Shown here piece after piece: positions 41,722 through 51,779 of a stretch of DNA of 64,000 nucleotides. The position numbers and the translations under genes are program-made. Positions within the stretch are counted from its first letter, which is position 1, and the number at the start of each line of letters is the position of its first letter. This DNA comes from Marinibium conchae (GTDB taxonomy: Bacteria > Pseudomonadota > Gammaproteobacteria > Enterobacterales > Alteromonadaceae). The notes under the pieces were generated by a model. That model made no database searches. It was not told the origin of the DNA and saw only the letters and a program-made list of their open reading frames with translations. The stretch is from the NCBI RefSeq assembly GCF_015595035.1, contig NZ_JADNRN010000001.1, forward strand, positions 496,001 through 560,000, in the 5' to 3' direction.

Positions 41722-41754
41722 AAAAAGCACCTGAACTATTGTTAGGTGCTTTTT
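41722..41754 (-). terminator. Intrinsic terminator of the PEP-CTERM-like gene
   Basis: AAAAAGCACCT and AGGTGCTTTTT form an 11-bp perfect stem with further AAC/GTT pairing inside the loop; on the leftward strand it ends in six T residues. It lies between the stop at 41776 and the next gene's promoter. Confidence 0.9.
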
Positions 41755-41775
41755 ATATTTGATTATATGAAGAAA

Positions 41776-42393
41776 TTATCGCTTTTTAAAACGTCTAGCA
41801 GCTAATCCCATTATACCTAGTGCAAATATAACTAAGGTTGAAGGTCCAGCAACTTGCGCTGTTTGGCTAAATTCAATATTGTCAATTCCAAAGGAGTAAG
41901 CGCTTGTTGCACCATATGCAGTGAAGGTTGCTCTGGATAAGTCATTAAAGCCTATCAAATCAAATTTTTGAAAATCAAGTAGCGGATTAAATTCCGCTAT
42001 TAAATCCAAATCGAATCTACTTTGAATGCTTCCTCCGGTAGCAAAATAGCCGGTAACTTCAATACCTTCAGCACCAAACCTTGGAAAAAAAGAAGTATTA
42101 ATATTCCTACCTTCTGACCCGAAAAAACTCAACAGGTTAAAGAGTTCACCTGTAGTGGATTGCATATTGATGGAAGCAGGGGTTCCTCTATTTACTAAGA
42201 GCGATGGAGTTCCTGATGTAGGTATATTAGAGTTGCCAAGCTCCCCAAAAAGAAAGCTTCCACTGAGTGAAGATATCGTGAATCCTTCCTCTATAGGAGA
42301 TCCTGCGTCAAAGGTAATTAAACCTGCATTGGCCAAGTTACAAACAGACAGCATCAGACCGGCAAATACAGTCTGTAGAATTTTTGATTTCAT
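41776..42393 (-). CDS. PEP-CTERM-like sorted secreted protein
   Basis: 205 residues from the ATG at 42393 (RBS AAGGA). Sec signal with cleavage near ANA/GL, then a beta-rich body ('GLITFDAGSPIEEGFTISSLSGSFLFG', 'AYSFGIDNIEFSQ') of no named family. The C-terminus is VAGPSTLVIFALGIMGLAARRFKKR: a PST variant of the PEP motif, hydrophobic helix and basic tail, the exosortase signal layout. No exosortase gene is in this window. PEP-CTERM proteins usually accompany EPS production, consistent with the nearby locus. Confidence 0.75.
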   Translation of the reverse strand: MKSKILQTVFAGLMLSVCNLANAGLITFDAGSPIEEGFTISSLSGSFLFGELGNSNIPTSGTPSLLVNRGTPASINMQSTTGELFNLLSFFGSEGRNINTSFFPRFGAEGIEVTGYFATGGSIQSRFDLDLIAEFNPLLDFQKFDLIGFNDLSRATFTAYGATSAYSFGIDNIEFSQTAQVAGPSTLVIFALGIMGLAARRFKKR

Positions 42394-42871
42394 GAAATAT
42401 TCCTTGTTAGTCCCTTTCCATTGATTTTGGATTGGCACTGTAAAAACAACGTGTTATTACTTCTCGGCTGGATGTAAGCAAAAAATACACCAGAAAGTAA
42501 ATTTGTTTTTTTTCAGTGGCTTATATTTCGCTAAAGTTACTGGTAATTGATTTTTGTAAAGAACACCGACACTGAGTGTATAAAAATAAAGCAAATAAAA
42601 ACAAACAATAAGAAACAAACAGTTTTTAATTGTTGATATTATTTAGTAGGCTTTTGTATTTGATGTAGTCCTTGTTTGTATTCATTACGTATCACAAATA
42701 GTCGGTGTGCAGTAAAACTAGAGGCCAACAATACCACTGTTATTCAATGGTATTATTGACTTGATGTGTCACAACATGTTCAAACTATTAAGACGTTATT
42801 CATCATTCCAATTAGTTAATAACTTATCTTAGTTGAAACCCACCTTTTTGGTCGATAGGCCTTTTCGAACT
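42394..42871. other. Intergenic region without a recognised gene
   Basis: 478 AT-rich bases between the PEP-CTERM-like gene and the POT transporter's end. Apart from a stem-loop at 42730-42754 (AATACCACTG with CAATGGTATT, a G-U pair on the leftward strand, but no U-run), which could end the transporter transcript, I see nothing; no ORF or RNA gene was recognised. Confidence 0.5.
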
Positions 42872-44395
42872 TTATTCGGATTTTGCTGCTATCGATAATT
42901 TTTCCCACTTCCCAGTTTTCACAGAAAGCAGTAATAGTAAGATGCCAACGCCAACGCTAAACAAAGTAATCTGGATATACAAGCCCGGCATTTGGTCAAC
43001 TTTTTCGGGGTCGAAATTACCTGACAGTAAGCCAGCAATAATATTACCCATCGCATAGGTAAGAGTGAATACTCCCATCATTTGGCCAGCAAAACGCTTC
43101 GGTGAAAGCTTACTCACCGCACTCAAGGCCGTTGGGCTTAAGCATAATTCACCAACCGTATGTAAAAAGTAGGTTGCTACTAACCAGTATGGCGCTACCT
43201 TTAAATCAGTTGCAGCATATTGAGCTGCGAAATACATCACAATGAAACCGCTTGCCATTATGATGAGTCCTACAGCACATTTTACAGAGTAACTAGGCTC
43301 TATCATTTTCTTTGCCATGTTGATCCAAAATGCAGCGAAGAAGGGCGACAAGATAATAATGAAATAACTGTTGATTGATTGGAACCATGCTGGTGGAATT
43401 TCGAAGTCACCGATCATGCGATCTGTATAGTTTTGACCAAACAAATTCAAAGATGAGCCTGCTTGCTCAAAGCCAGCCCAAAAACAGGTAGAAGCGACGC
43501 AAATGAGGAATAAAGCGCCTAAACCGCGTTTTTCATTTTCATTTAAGTTACCGGTGAAAAAAATATAGGCGAAGTAAACTAAGAAAATAGTACCAATGGT
43601 GTAAGCCACGTACTCAGCGACAACGACTGCATTGAAAGTAAGTGAACCGCTCATTATCAAGAAAGTGACCACCGCAATAAGTGATAACACCGCAACGATT
43701 ACAGACCACGCTATCTTGTTTCCAGCCGCAGTTAAGGGAATCTTAGGGCCATCAGCAACACCAGTAATATTATGTGCAGACAGTTTGTATTGAACGATAC
43801 CGATACCCATACCAATTGCGGCTGCACCAAAAGCATAATGGTATCCATATTCAACTTGTAGATACCCACAAACCATATAGCCAATAACGGAACCGATGTT
43901 TATGCCCATGTAATAAAGCGTATAGGCACTGTCGCGACGTTTGTCTTCAGGCGTATAGAGTTCACCGACCATTGCGCCAATATTTGGTTTTAACAGACCT
44001 GTACCAAGAACTACGAAAATAAGACCGATGAAAAAGCTCCAGTCGGTAGGTATGGCCAAAATAATATGTCCGGTCATAATAATGCAGGCACCATAAAACA
44101 CGGCTTTTTGACCACCGATTAAACGGTCTGCTATCCAACCACCTGGCAGGCCAAAGAAATATACTGCGCCGGTGTACAAGCCATATATTGCACCAGCTGC
44201 GGCAACGGTAAGACCCAAACCGCCTTCTTGTAAACCTGCTACCATGAAGAGCACAAGTAAGGCTCGCATTCCATAATAACTCATTCGCTCCCACATTTCA
44301 GTGAGTGCTAGGGTTGAGAGCCCCATGGGGTGACCAAAAAATCGTGTATCGTTAGTGCGATCGACATGACCGCCATCTGGAGAGGAGGTTTGCAT
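42872..44395 (-). CDS. POT/PTR family proton-dependent oligopeptide transporter
   Basis: 507 residues with about 14 hydrophobic segments. The proton-coupling ExxER motif is present as 'TEMWERMSYYGMRALLVLF', and 'FGLPGGWIADRLIGGQKAVFYG' and 'GTGLLKPNIGAMVGELY' match the PTR2 signatures. Takes up di- and tripeptides across the inner membrane. RBS GGAAG. It resembles the E. coli DtpA/DtpB group. Transcribed singly, divergent from the polysaccharide locus. Confidence 0.92.
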   Translation of the reverse strand: MQTSSPDGGHVDRTNDTRFFGHPMGLSTLALTEMWERMSYYGMRALLVLFMVAGLQEGGLGLTVAAAGAIYGLYTGAVYFFGLPGGWIADRLIGGQKAVFYGACIIMTGHIILAIPTDWSFFIGLIFVVLGTGLLKPNIGAMVGELYTPEDKRRDSAYTLYYMGINIGSVIGYMVCGYLQVEYGYHYAFGAAAIGMGIGIVQYKLSAHNITGVADGPKIPLTAAGNKIAWSVIVAVLSLIAVVTFLIMSGSLTFNAVVVAEYVAYTIGTIFLVYFAYIFFTGNLNENEKRGLGALFLICVASTCFWAGFEQAGSSLNLFGQNYTDRMIGDFEIPPAWFQSINSYFIIILSPFFAAFWINMAKKMIEPSYSVKCAVGLIIMASGFIVMYFAAQYAATDLKVAPYWLVATYFLHTVGELCLSPTALSAVSKLSPKRFAGQMMGVFTLTYAMGNIIAGLLSGNFDPEKVDQMPGLYIQITLFSVGVGILLLLLSVKTGKWEKLSIAAKSE

Positions 44396-44623
44396 ACTGC
44401 TTCCTTTATTATTGTTATTATCATTGTCGTTTTATTGCAACCAGCATTATGCCCGTGTTAGTAAGAAAGTTGCAAGTTTGTTAATAAGCACGTTGCATAC
44501 GAAATCATTGAAAAAAAGAGCGTTTTATTTACGAATACATGTGACAAATAGGCTAGTTTTAAGTAGGATCTCGCGATTAAGGAAAACTCTGCACGGTTGC
44601 AGGCATTTGGAAGACTCAAATAA

Positions 44624-47275
44624 ATGAAGAAAGTTTGCATGCCAACATTAGCCATATCCCTAAAATCTATGATAACTAAACTCATTCCGACTATAACCTT
44701 GGCAGCCGCAATTGTTGTATCACCTATTGCTATGGCTCAATCATTTGTGCCATCGGCCCAACAAATCGAGCAGTTTAAGAATCTCCCTAGAGCACAGCAG
44801 GAGCAGTTGGCTAAGCAGATGGGGTTTGATTTGTCTATGGTACAAGGTGGAGCGCAAGCTAAGAATTCTAGTCCTTCAAGTCAACAAGCCGATTTTGTAA
44901 CCCGCGAAGTTAACACGAAAGAAGTTGCAAATGAACTTGCTAAGCAGAGTAACGTTGAGAGCGTGTCTGCAAGGCTTGAACCGTTTGGATACGATATATT
45001 CAAAAACAGGCAAGAAGCTGCGCAACCAGCTGCAAATACTCCGGTTCCCTCAAACTATGTTATTGGGCCTGGAGATTCAATTAAACTTCAATTGTTCGGT
45101 AAAGAGTCTGGCAATTTTGAGCTTGTTGTAAATAATGAAGGGAATATTGATATTCCGGAATTAGGGCCGCTGAACGTCGCAGGTATAAGTTTCAATGAAC
45201 TAAAACAGTTAGTAAAAGAAAAATACGATCAACAAAAAATAGGTGTGACACCTTTCGTGTCGATGGGTCAGCTAAGGACTATTCAAATCTTTTTGGTTGG
45301 TGAGGTTTATCAACCAGGCCCCTTAATGATAAATAGCCTCTCGACTATCACGACTGCTTTGATTAACAGCGGCGGTGTCAATGATATTGGCTCATTAAGA
45401 AATATAGAACTAAAACGCAACGGTAACACTGTAGCCACTTTTGATTTATATGATTTGATCGTATTCGGCGATACGTCAAACGACATGAGGCTCGAACAGG
45501 GGGATGTTTTATTCGTTCCTACAGCACAGAATATCGTTTCAGTAGACGGAGAAGTTCGACGCCCTGCAATCTATGAAATGAAGAAAGGCGAGACTGTTTC
45601 AGACCTCTTAGAACTTGTTGGTGGTTTTCTTCCAAAGGCCGACAGAAGTTCGATGCAGCTTGTGCACAATTCTCTTACCGAAGGTTTGACAATTAAGACG
45701 ATTGCGAGTGGTGATGAATCAGCTATGGCGCAAGGTCTAAAAAACGGAGATTTTCTTAGGGTTCCTACCGCAACCCAAGAGTTTAAAAACGCTATCATAG
45801 TTAATGGCGCGATAAATGTTCCCTCAATCATCGCGCAGAATGGCGTTAAGCTAGACCAGTTAATTACTAAAAAAACAATCCTTTCGAATTCCGATCTAGA
45901 CTATGCTCTTGTCGCTAGAAAAGGGCGCTTTGACACGAAAACAACAATAATACAGTTTAAACCGAAGGACGTATTACAAGGTAAATTTAATCTCGAATTA
46001 CAAGCATTCGACGAAGTTTTAGTGTTTAACAAGGTTGGACAAAACATTGCACGCGGAGCCGCGTCTGAAGTCGCGAGCGGTGATATAAAAAGTTCTGATG
46101 ACGCTCTGAGAAGTGGCAGTGCTAGCTTTTTACAAGAAATTGAAACAGAAAGGTTTACAACAAAAGCATTTGATAAGAGTGCTACCACTGACTACTCTCG
46201 CAAGGCTCTCTTAGCACCGTTGATTGCTCGCTTGAAAAACGAAGCGACTACCGATGCTCCTGTTCAACTTGCAGAAGTTATTGGACAAGTTAAATTCCCA
46301 GGTATATATCCGATCGCACAACAGTTCGTTCTTAGTGATTTAATTGCAGCAGCAGGTGGCGTAAATGAGTCAGCTCATTTGGAATCAGCTGAGCTATCAC
46401 GAGTCACAATGATTGATGGTGTGTCGGGAATTAAGCATCAAAAGTTGAGCTTACTTAAAGAGTTATCTCTGCCAAAGGAAAAACAGTTAGCAGTCGAATC
46501 AAAGGATGTGTTTAGTATCGTAAGGATACCCCAATGGTACGAGAATAATGTTATTGAACTCAAAGGCGAAGTTGTTTTTCCTGGGCGTTATCAAGTGTCT
46601 CAAGGGGAAACTCTTTCTAGTGTTATTGAACGAGCTGGAGGCTTAACAAGCAAGGCGAGTATTCGGGGCGCTGTGTTCAGTCGAGAAGAGTTAAAACAAA
46701 AAGAAAGAGAAAATATTGGTAAAACAGTTGAAGATTTGCGCCAACAGATAGCGAATAATAACTTGAGTAATAGTCAATTTTCTAAAACAATCGATTACGA
46801 AAATGCTACAGCAGTATTGGATGAGCTCAGTGAGGTAGAACCCTTGGGTCGCATGGTTATCGATTTACGCAGAATTATTGACGGTGACTCATCGGCAGAT
46901 ATTTTGATTAAAAATGGTGATGTTCTGGTTATACCGAATATCACGCCTGCAGTTTCAGTGATTGGCGAGGTGTTTGTATCTACGACCAACATGTTTGATC
47001 CTGCACTTTCGGTTAACGATTATATCGATTTGGCTGGTGGTGCCAGGGATTACGCAGATACCTCAAAAATCTATATTGTAAAAGCCAACGGTTCGATACA
47101 GATCCCCGAAGCTAGTTTTTGGTTTTCGTCAGGGCAGGAGAATGTATTAGAACCAGGTGACACAATCGTGGTTCCAAGAGATGTAACTAACTATGACAAT
47201 ATATCGTTGTGGCAGGGTATTACTCAGATAATTTATCAGAGTGCGGTGGCGTTGGCCGCTATTGGTTCGCTTTGA
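44624..47275 (+). CDS. Polysaccharide export protein, Wza-like with multiple SLBB domains
   Basis: 883 residues. Sec signal (cleavage near AMA/QS), then Gln-rich region, Poly_export domain ('YVIGPGDSIKLQLFGKESGNFELVVNNEGNIDIPELGPLNVAGISF') and several SLBB units ('VFLVGEVYQPGPL', 'VSVDGEVRRPAIY', 'AEVIGQVKFPGIYP', 'IELKGEVVFPGRYQ', 'VSVIGEVFVSTTN'). About twice the length of E. coli Wza. No lipobox. The C-terminal 'WQGITQIIYQSAVALAAIGSL' resembles the Wza outer-membrane helix. First gene of the surface-polysaccharide locus; start could also be 44669. Confidence 0.88.
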   Translation: MKKVCMPTLAISLKSMITKLIPTITLAAAIVVSPIAMAQSFVPSAQQIEQFKNLPRAQQEQLAKQMGFDLSMVQGGAQAKNSSPSSQQADFVTREVNTKEVANELAKQSNVESVSARLEPFGYDIFKNRQEAAQPAANTPVPSNYVIGPGDSIKLQLFGKESGNFELVVNNEGNIDIPELGPLNVAGISFNELKQLVKEKYDQQKIGVTPFVSMGQLRTIQIFLVGEVYQPGPLMINSLSTITTALINSGGVNDIGSLRNIELKRNGNTVATFDLYDLIVFGDTSNDMRLEQGDVLFVPTAQNIVSVDGEVRRPAIYEMKKGETVSDLLELVGGFLPKADRSSMQLVHNSLTEGLTIKTIASGDESAMAQGLKNGDFLRVPTATQEFKNAIIVNGAINVPSIIAQNGVKLDQLITKKTILSNSDLDYALVARKGRFDTKTTIIQFKPKDVLQGKFNLELQAFDEVLVFNKVGQNIARGAASEVASGDIKSSDDALRSGSASFLQEIETERFTTKAFDKSATTDYSRKALLAPLIARLKNEATTDAPVQLAEVIGQVKFPGIYPIAQQFVLSDLIAAAGGVNESAHLESAELSRVTMIDGVSGIKHQKLSLLKELSLPKEKQLAVESKDVFSIVRIPQWYENNVIELKGEVVFPGRYQVSQGETLSSVIERAGGLTSKASIRGAVFSREELKQKERENIGKTVEDLRQQIANNNLSNSQFSKTIDYENATAVLDELSEVEPLGRMVIDLRRIIDGDSSADILIKNGDVLVIPNITPAVSVIGEVFVSTTNMFDPALSVNDYIDLAGGARDYADTSKIYIVKANGSIQIPEASFWFSSGQENVLEPGDTIVVPRDVTNYDNISLWQGITQIIYQSAVALAAIGSL

Positions 47276-47363
47276 TAAACATGTTAACTAAGAATATGAG
47301 GTGTACTCGTGAGGTTTTTGATACAAGCTCTGTTTGAAATTAATTTTTTTCGTAGAGAACTAA

Positions 47364-48329
47364 ATGACAGAAAATAATCATAAGCAGAATTCTGAATTGA
47401 ACGATAGGTCTCTGAACGATGATGAAATTGACCTAAGAGAACTATTTTCCGCGCTTTGGGCTGGAAAGGTCACCATAGTACTAAGCACGTTTGTGAGTAG
47501 CGTTATTGCTGTTTTCATCGCGCTTTCTATGCCGAATATATACAGAGCGGAAGCTTTACTATCACCGGTTAGTAGTGATGGTGGCGGCATGAATGGCTTG
47601 GCAAATAAGTTTGGTGGGCTTGCTTCATTGGCTGGTGTATCAATAGGCGGTGGGGGTTTTGATAAAACCACCATGGGTATTGAAGTATTAAAGTCTCGTA
47701 CCTTTTTTGCTGATTTTGTTGATAAGCACCCTGTCATGGTAGATTTGATGGCTAGTAACGGTTGGGATTCAAACAACAATGAAATATTGATAGACCCTGA
47801 AATTTATGATGTAGCTAGTCAAGCTTGGGTCAGAGAAGCTAAAGCACCGAGAAAGTCAGAACCATCTGTTCAAGAAGCGTATAAAGAATTTAGGCAACTG
47901 TTGTTTGTTTCGCAGGATAAGGAATCAAGTTTTATAACTATTGCAATTGAGCATCATTCCCCCTATGTTGCCAAACAGTGGGTGGATTGGTTAATACAAG
48001 ACATAAATAATACGATTCGCAATCAAGATGTAAAACAAGCCCAACGTTCAATTGATTATTTACTAAATGAAATAGAACAAACAAAGTTGTTAGAGTTACA
48101 AACAGGCTTTTTTGAGCTCATACAATCACAAACTGAAACAATTATGTTGGCTAATGCAAGCCCAGAATATTTATTTAGAACACTTGACCCTGCAGTTGTA
48201 CCAGAGTTGAAAGCAAAGCCTAAAAGAGGATTGATTTGTGTTTTAGGTGCTTTTTTAGGTGTAATTCTTGGTGTACTTATCGTGTTAGTTTTGTATTTCG
48301 TACGATCTAGAAATGATAAAACGTATTGA
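47364..48329 (+). CDS. Wzz family chain-length determinant
   Basis: 321 residues: N-terminal 'EIDLRELFSALWAGKVTIVLSTFVSSVIAV' with the first membrane helix, a periplasmic helical domain, and a C-terminal 'AKPKRGLICVLGAFLGVILGVLIVLVLYF' Pro-containing second helix, the layout of Wzz proteins that set polymer length with Wzy. No kinase domain is fused, so this is a Wzz of the O-antigen type rather than a Wzc. It pairs with the SLBB export protein upstream, which points to capsule or EPS as well. Confidence 0.88.
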   Translation: MTENNHKQNSELNDRSLNDDEIDLRELFSALWAGKVTIVLSTFVSSVIAVFIALSMPNIYRAEALLSPVSSDGGGMNGLANKFGGLASLAGVSIGGGGFDKTTMGIEVLKSRTFFADFVDKHPVMVDLMASNGWDSNNNEILIDPEIYDVASQAWVREAKAPRKSEPSVQEAYKEFRQLLFVSQDKESSFITIAIEHHSPYVAKQWVDWLIQDINNTIRNQDVKQAQRSIDYLLNEIEQTKLLELQTGFFELIQSQTETIMLANASPEYLFRTLDPAVVPELKAKPKRGLICVLGAFLGVILGVLIVLVLYFVRSRNDKTY

Positions 48330-48352
48330 ATAATGGGAAAGTAATACTACCA

Positions 48353-48829
48353 ATGTTATCTGAAGAAACCTTTAAAATCATTGTTGCTTCGACTCCACTA
48401 GTCTCGATCGATTTTGTGGTGCGCGATCTCCAAGGTAAAATTTTATTAGGAAAACGCGTAAATCGACCCGCACAAGGCTCGTGGTTCGTACCGGGTGGCA
48501 GAGTATTAAAAGGTGAATCAGTTGAACAAGCCTATAGTCGCTTACTTAAAATTGAGTTAGGCATGGATAAAACGTCGAGTTGTTTTAAAGGCGTCTATCA
48601 GCATTTTTATGAGGATAACTTTTCTGAGGAGCCATTCACAACGCATTATATAGTTTTGGCCTATGAAGTGATCTTTGATGGTACTACTGAGTCATTACCT
48701 GTTGTTCAACATAACGATTACCACTGGTTTTCAGAAGACATGTTGTTAGATGATGATGATGTCCATCTTCATACCAAATGGTATTTTCAGAAAGATAAAC
48801 AAGCTGATATTTTGATTACAAATTTATAG
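48353..48829 (+). CDS. gmm: GDP-mannose mannosyl hydrolase (NUDIX)
   Basis: 158 residues from ATG 48353; a TTG at 48326 overlapping wzz is also in frame. The sequence matches E. coli Gmm closely: 'STPLVSIDFVVRD', 'LLGKRVNRPAQGSWFVPGGRV', 'FTTHYIVLAYE'. The NUDIX box is the variant 'GGRVLKGESVEQAYSRLLKIELG', as in Gmm. Hydrolyses GDP-mannose or GDP-glucose and so balances the pool used for GDP-fucose. Upstream of manC. Confidence 0.93.
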   Translation: MLSEETFKIIVASTPLVSIDFVVRDLQGKILLGKRVNRPAQGSWFVPGGRVLKGESVEQAYSRLLKIELGMDKTSSCFKGVYQHFYEDNFSEEPFTTHYIVLAYEVIFDGTTESLPVVQHNDYHWFSEDMLLDDDDVHLHTKWYFQKDKQADILITNL

Positions 48830-48841
48830 TTAGGAATATAG

Positions 48842-50245
48842 ATGATTACTCCCGTTATTATGGCCGGTGGCTCAGGCTCTCGCTTGTGGCCACTTAGTCG
48901 CGCTTTATACCCCAAGCAGTTTCTTGCTTTAACTGGTCAGCAAACTATGCTTCAGACAACGGTACAACGTTTGTCGAATCTTGATGTCAACGCTCCTTTG
49001 ATTATTTGTAACGAAGAACATCGTTTTATTGTTGCAGAGCAATTACGCGAGTTGGATATAACAGGCTCAATAATTTTAGAGCCCGTTGGTCGTAATACAG
49101 CACCAGCAATTGCGCTGGCAGCTGAAGCGACAGTAAATGACAATGATCCGCTATTACTTGTATTATCCGCAGATCACGTTATTCAAAATACCGATGCCTT
49201 TACTGATGCAGTTAAAAGTGCAATCTCTCTTGCTCAATCAGGTAAGCTTGTAACGTTCGGCATTATTCCGACACAAGCCCATTCGGGTTACGGTTATATC
49301 AAGCGTGGTAATGCAGTATCAGGCTCAAGCGGTTATGACGTAAACGCGTTTGTAGAAAAGCCTGATTTAAATACCGCAGCTACCTATGTAGAAAGTGGTG
49401 AATATTATTGGAATAGCGGCATGTTTTTAATCAAAGCAAGCCGATACCTACAAGAGCTTCAAAAATATCGCCCTGAAATATCGCAAGCATGTAAAAAAGC
49501 TCTGGAGCATACTACGCACGATAGCGATTTTGTTCGATTAGACGCTGAAGCATTTGCTCTATGTCCTGATGAGTCAATAGATTATGCGGTTATGGAAAAT
49601 ACCAAAGATTCAGTAGTTGTTCCGTTAGATGCCGACTGGAATGATATTGGCGCTTGGTCTGCTTTATGGGACGTCAGTGAAAAAGACAAAGAGGGTAATG
49701 CAGCCTTTGGTGATACCCTTTTACAAAACACATCTAACAGCTATATTCATGGTGGAGATCGGCTTATAGCTACTATCGGATTAGATAGTGTTGTTATAGT
49801 CGATACGAAAGATGCCTTATTAGTGGCGTGTAAAGACAAAGTGCAAGATGTTAAGAAAATTGTTGAAAAACTGAAAGCCGAAAAGCGCAGTGAATTTAAA
49901 ATCCACCGAGAAGTTTACCGGCCATGGGGTAAATATGATGCTATTGATAGTGGTGAGCGCTATCAAGTGAAACGTATTACTGTTAACCCAGGTGAAAAAT
50001 TATCTATTCAGATGCACCATCACAGAGCTGAACATTGGATTGTTGTATCAGGCACAGCAAAGGTTACTAATGGTGACAAAACCTTTTTAGTAACAGAAAA
50101 TGAATCAACATATATCCCTATTGGTGTAGTTCACGCCTTAGAAAACCCAGGTAAAGTGGCGCTAGAAATGATTGAAGTGCAGTCAGGCTCATACTTAGGT
50201 GAAGATGATATTGTTCGTTTTGCCGATCGTTACGGTCGAGCATAA
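48842..50245 (+). CDS. manC: Mannose-1-phosphate guanylyltransferase / mannose-6-phosphate isomerase
   Basis: 467 residues, bifunctional type. N-terminal nucleotidyltransferase: '[22 protein letters not shown]' and '[14 protein letters not shown]'. C-terminal cupin isomerase: '[45 protein letters not shown]'. Produces GDP-mannose for the gmd/fcl pair. 12 bases after gmm. Confidence 0.95.
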   Translation: MITPVIMAGGSGSRLWPLSRALYPKQFLALTGQQTMLQTTVQRLSNLDVNAPLIICNEEHRFIVAEQLRELDITGSIILEPVGRNTAPAIALAAEATVNDNDPLLLVLSADHVIQNTDAFTDAVKSAISLAQSGKLVTFGIIPTQAHSGYGYIKRGNAVSGSSGYDVNAFVEKPDLNTAATYVESGEYYWNSGMFLIKASRYLQELQKYRPEISQACKKALEHTTHDSDFVRLDAEAFALCPDESIDYAVMENTKDSVVVPLDADWNDIGAWSALWDVSEKDKEGNAAFGDTLLQNTSNSYIHGGDRLIATIGLDSVVIVDTKDALLVACKDKVQDVKKIVEKLKAEKRSEFKIHREVYRPWGKYDAIDSGERYQVKRITVNPGEKLSIQMHHHRAEHWIVVSGTAKVTNGDKTFLVTENESTYIPIGVVHALENPGKVALEMIEVQSGSYLGEDDIVRFADRYGRA

Positions 50246-50253
50246 GTAGTAAA

Positions 50254-51687
50254 ATGTCAGAAAATTCAAAACTAGTTAGCTCAAATGTTATCGCACAAAG
50301 CGGCGTTGCTTTTGGCACCAGCGGCGCCCGAGGTTTAGTAGCCCAATTTACGCCTGATGTATGTGCAGCCTTTTCAGTTGCATTCATCGCGGGAATGAAA
50401 CGCAATTTCAGTTTTAAAACTGTTGCTATCGCTATTGACAATCGCCCTAGCAGTTATGCGATGGCGCAAGCCTGTGCCAATGCGCTTAAAGAGCTAAATC
50501 TTGACGTTGTCTATTACGGTGTAATACCAACACCCGCGTTAGCCTATATCGCGCAAGCGGACGAAATTCCAGCTATTATGGTCACTGGTAGCCACATACC
50601 TTTTGACCGTAACGGTCTTAAATTTTATCGGCCCGATGGTGAAATCAGCAAAGCTGATGAGCAAGTAATTGTTACTGAAAAAATTGAATTTATTCCACTT
50701 GTAGGCACTGTTGAACTGACAGTAAATAAACGTGGGGCAGAAGAATATATCTCGCGTTATGCCTCTTTATTTTCGACGCCGTTTTTAACAGGTAAACGCA
50801 TTGGTATTTATGAGCATTCAAGCGCAGGACGCGATATATATTACCGTATTTTTGAAACGTTAGGTGCCGAAGTAATTTCTTTAGGTCGAACAGAGCATTT
50901 CGTACCTATCGATACTGAAGCGGTGTCAGATCAAGACAAACAAAAAGCTGTCATGTGGTCTAAAGAGTATAGCCTAGATGCTGTTTTTTCAACCGATGGG
51001 GATGGAGATCGTCCACTAATATCAGATGAGAATGGTAATTGGTTACGTGGTGACATTCTTGGTTTGTTAACGGCCGATGCACTTAGCATTGAAGCTTTAG
51101 CTGTCCCTATCAGCTGCAATACAGCTGTCGAATTAAGTAATAAATTTGCTCATGTTGAGCGTACAAAAATAGGCTCCCCTTATGTTATCGCAGAATTTTC
51201 AAATTTAAACGAAAAGTTCAATACCGTAGCAGGTTTTGAGGCCAATGGCGGCTTTTTATTGGGTAGTGATTTGCAACTAAATGGGAAACCATTAAAGGCA
51301 TTACCAACACGAGACGCTCTGTTACCGGCAATTATGCTATTATATGCCGCAAAGGAAGGTGTTATCTCAACTTTAGTTGATGCATTACCGAAACGTTACA
51401 CACACAGCGATCGTATTCAAAATTTTGCCATTGAAAAAAGCCAAGCAATAATCGCACGAGGCAAGCAAGAACCTACAAAACTGTTAGCTCAAATAGGCTA
51501 TTCAACGGCAGAAATTAAAAATATAGATGAAACTGACGGATTAAGAATTACGTTAATTGATAACCGCATTATTCATCTTCGTCCATCAGGTAATGCGCCA
51601 GAATTACGCTGTTATGCAGAGGCTGAAAATTATTTAAAGGCCAGTGAATGTGTTATTACGAGTTTGAAGAAAATTCGAATAATGTAA
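50254..51687 (+). CDS. manB: Phosphomannomutase
   Basis: 477 residues of the phosphohexomutase superfamily, converting mannose-6-P to mannose-1-P. Phosphoserine loop is '[15 protein letters not shown]' (Ser in TGSHIP instead of the common TASHNP), metal loop '[11 protein letters not shown]', sugar-binding '[11 protein letters not shown]', phosphate-binding '[12 protein letters not shown]'. The TGSHIP variant defines a subgroup often found in polysaccharide loci. 8 bases after manC. Confidence 0.9.
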   Translation: MSENSKLVSSNVIAQSGVAFGTSGARGLVAQFTPDVCAAFSVAFIAGMKRNFSFKTVAIAIDNRPSSYAMAQACANALKELNLDVVYYGVIPTPALAYIAQADEIPAIMVTGSHIPFDRNGLKFYRPDGEISKADEQVIVTEKIEFIPLVGTVELTVNKRGAEEYISRYASLFSTPFLTGKRIGIYEHSSAGRDIYYRIFETLGAEVISLGRTEHFVPIDTEAVSDQDKQKAVMWSKEYSLDAVFSTDGDGDRPLISDENGNWLRGDILGLLTADALSIEALAVPISCNTAVELSNKFAHVERTKIGSPYVIAEFSNLNEKFNTVAGFEANGGFLLGSDLQLNGKPLKALPTRDALLPAIMLLYAAKEGVISTLVDALPKRYTHSDRIQNFAIEKSQAIIARGKQEPTKLLAQIGYSTAEIKNIDETDGLRITLIDNRIIHLRPSGNAPELRCYAEAENYLKASECVITSLKKIRIM

Positions 51688-51779
51688 TATTCTTGGCTAA
51701 TGTTAGTCAGTATTAAAAAATTATTTTTTATTTTGCAGATACACGGCAAAGACTTAAAGTTAAGTATAGGAATGAAAAA

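Noticed and set aside
44396-44440. Fur-like AT-rich sequence upstream of the POT transporter
   Set aside because: Only loose GATAAT-like hexamers without palindromic symmetry; nothing like the clear box at 28509.
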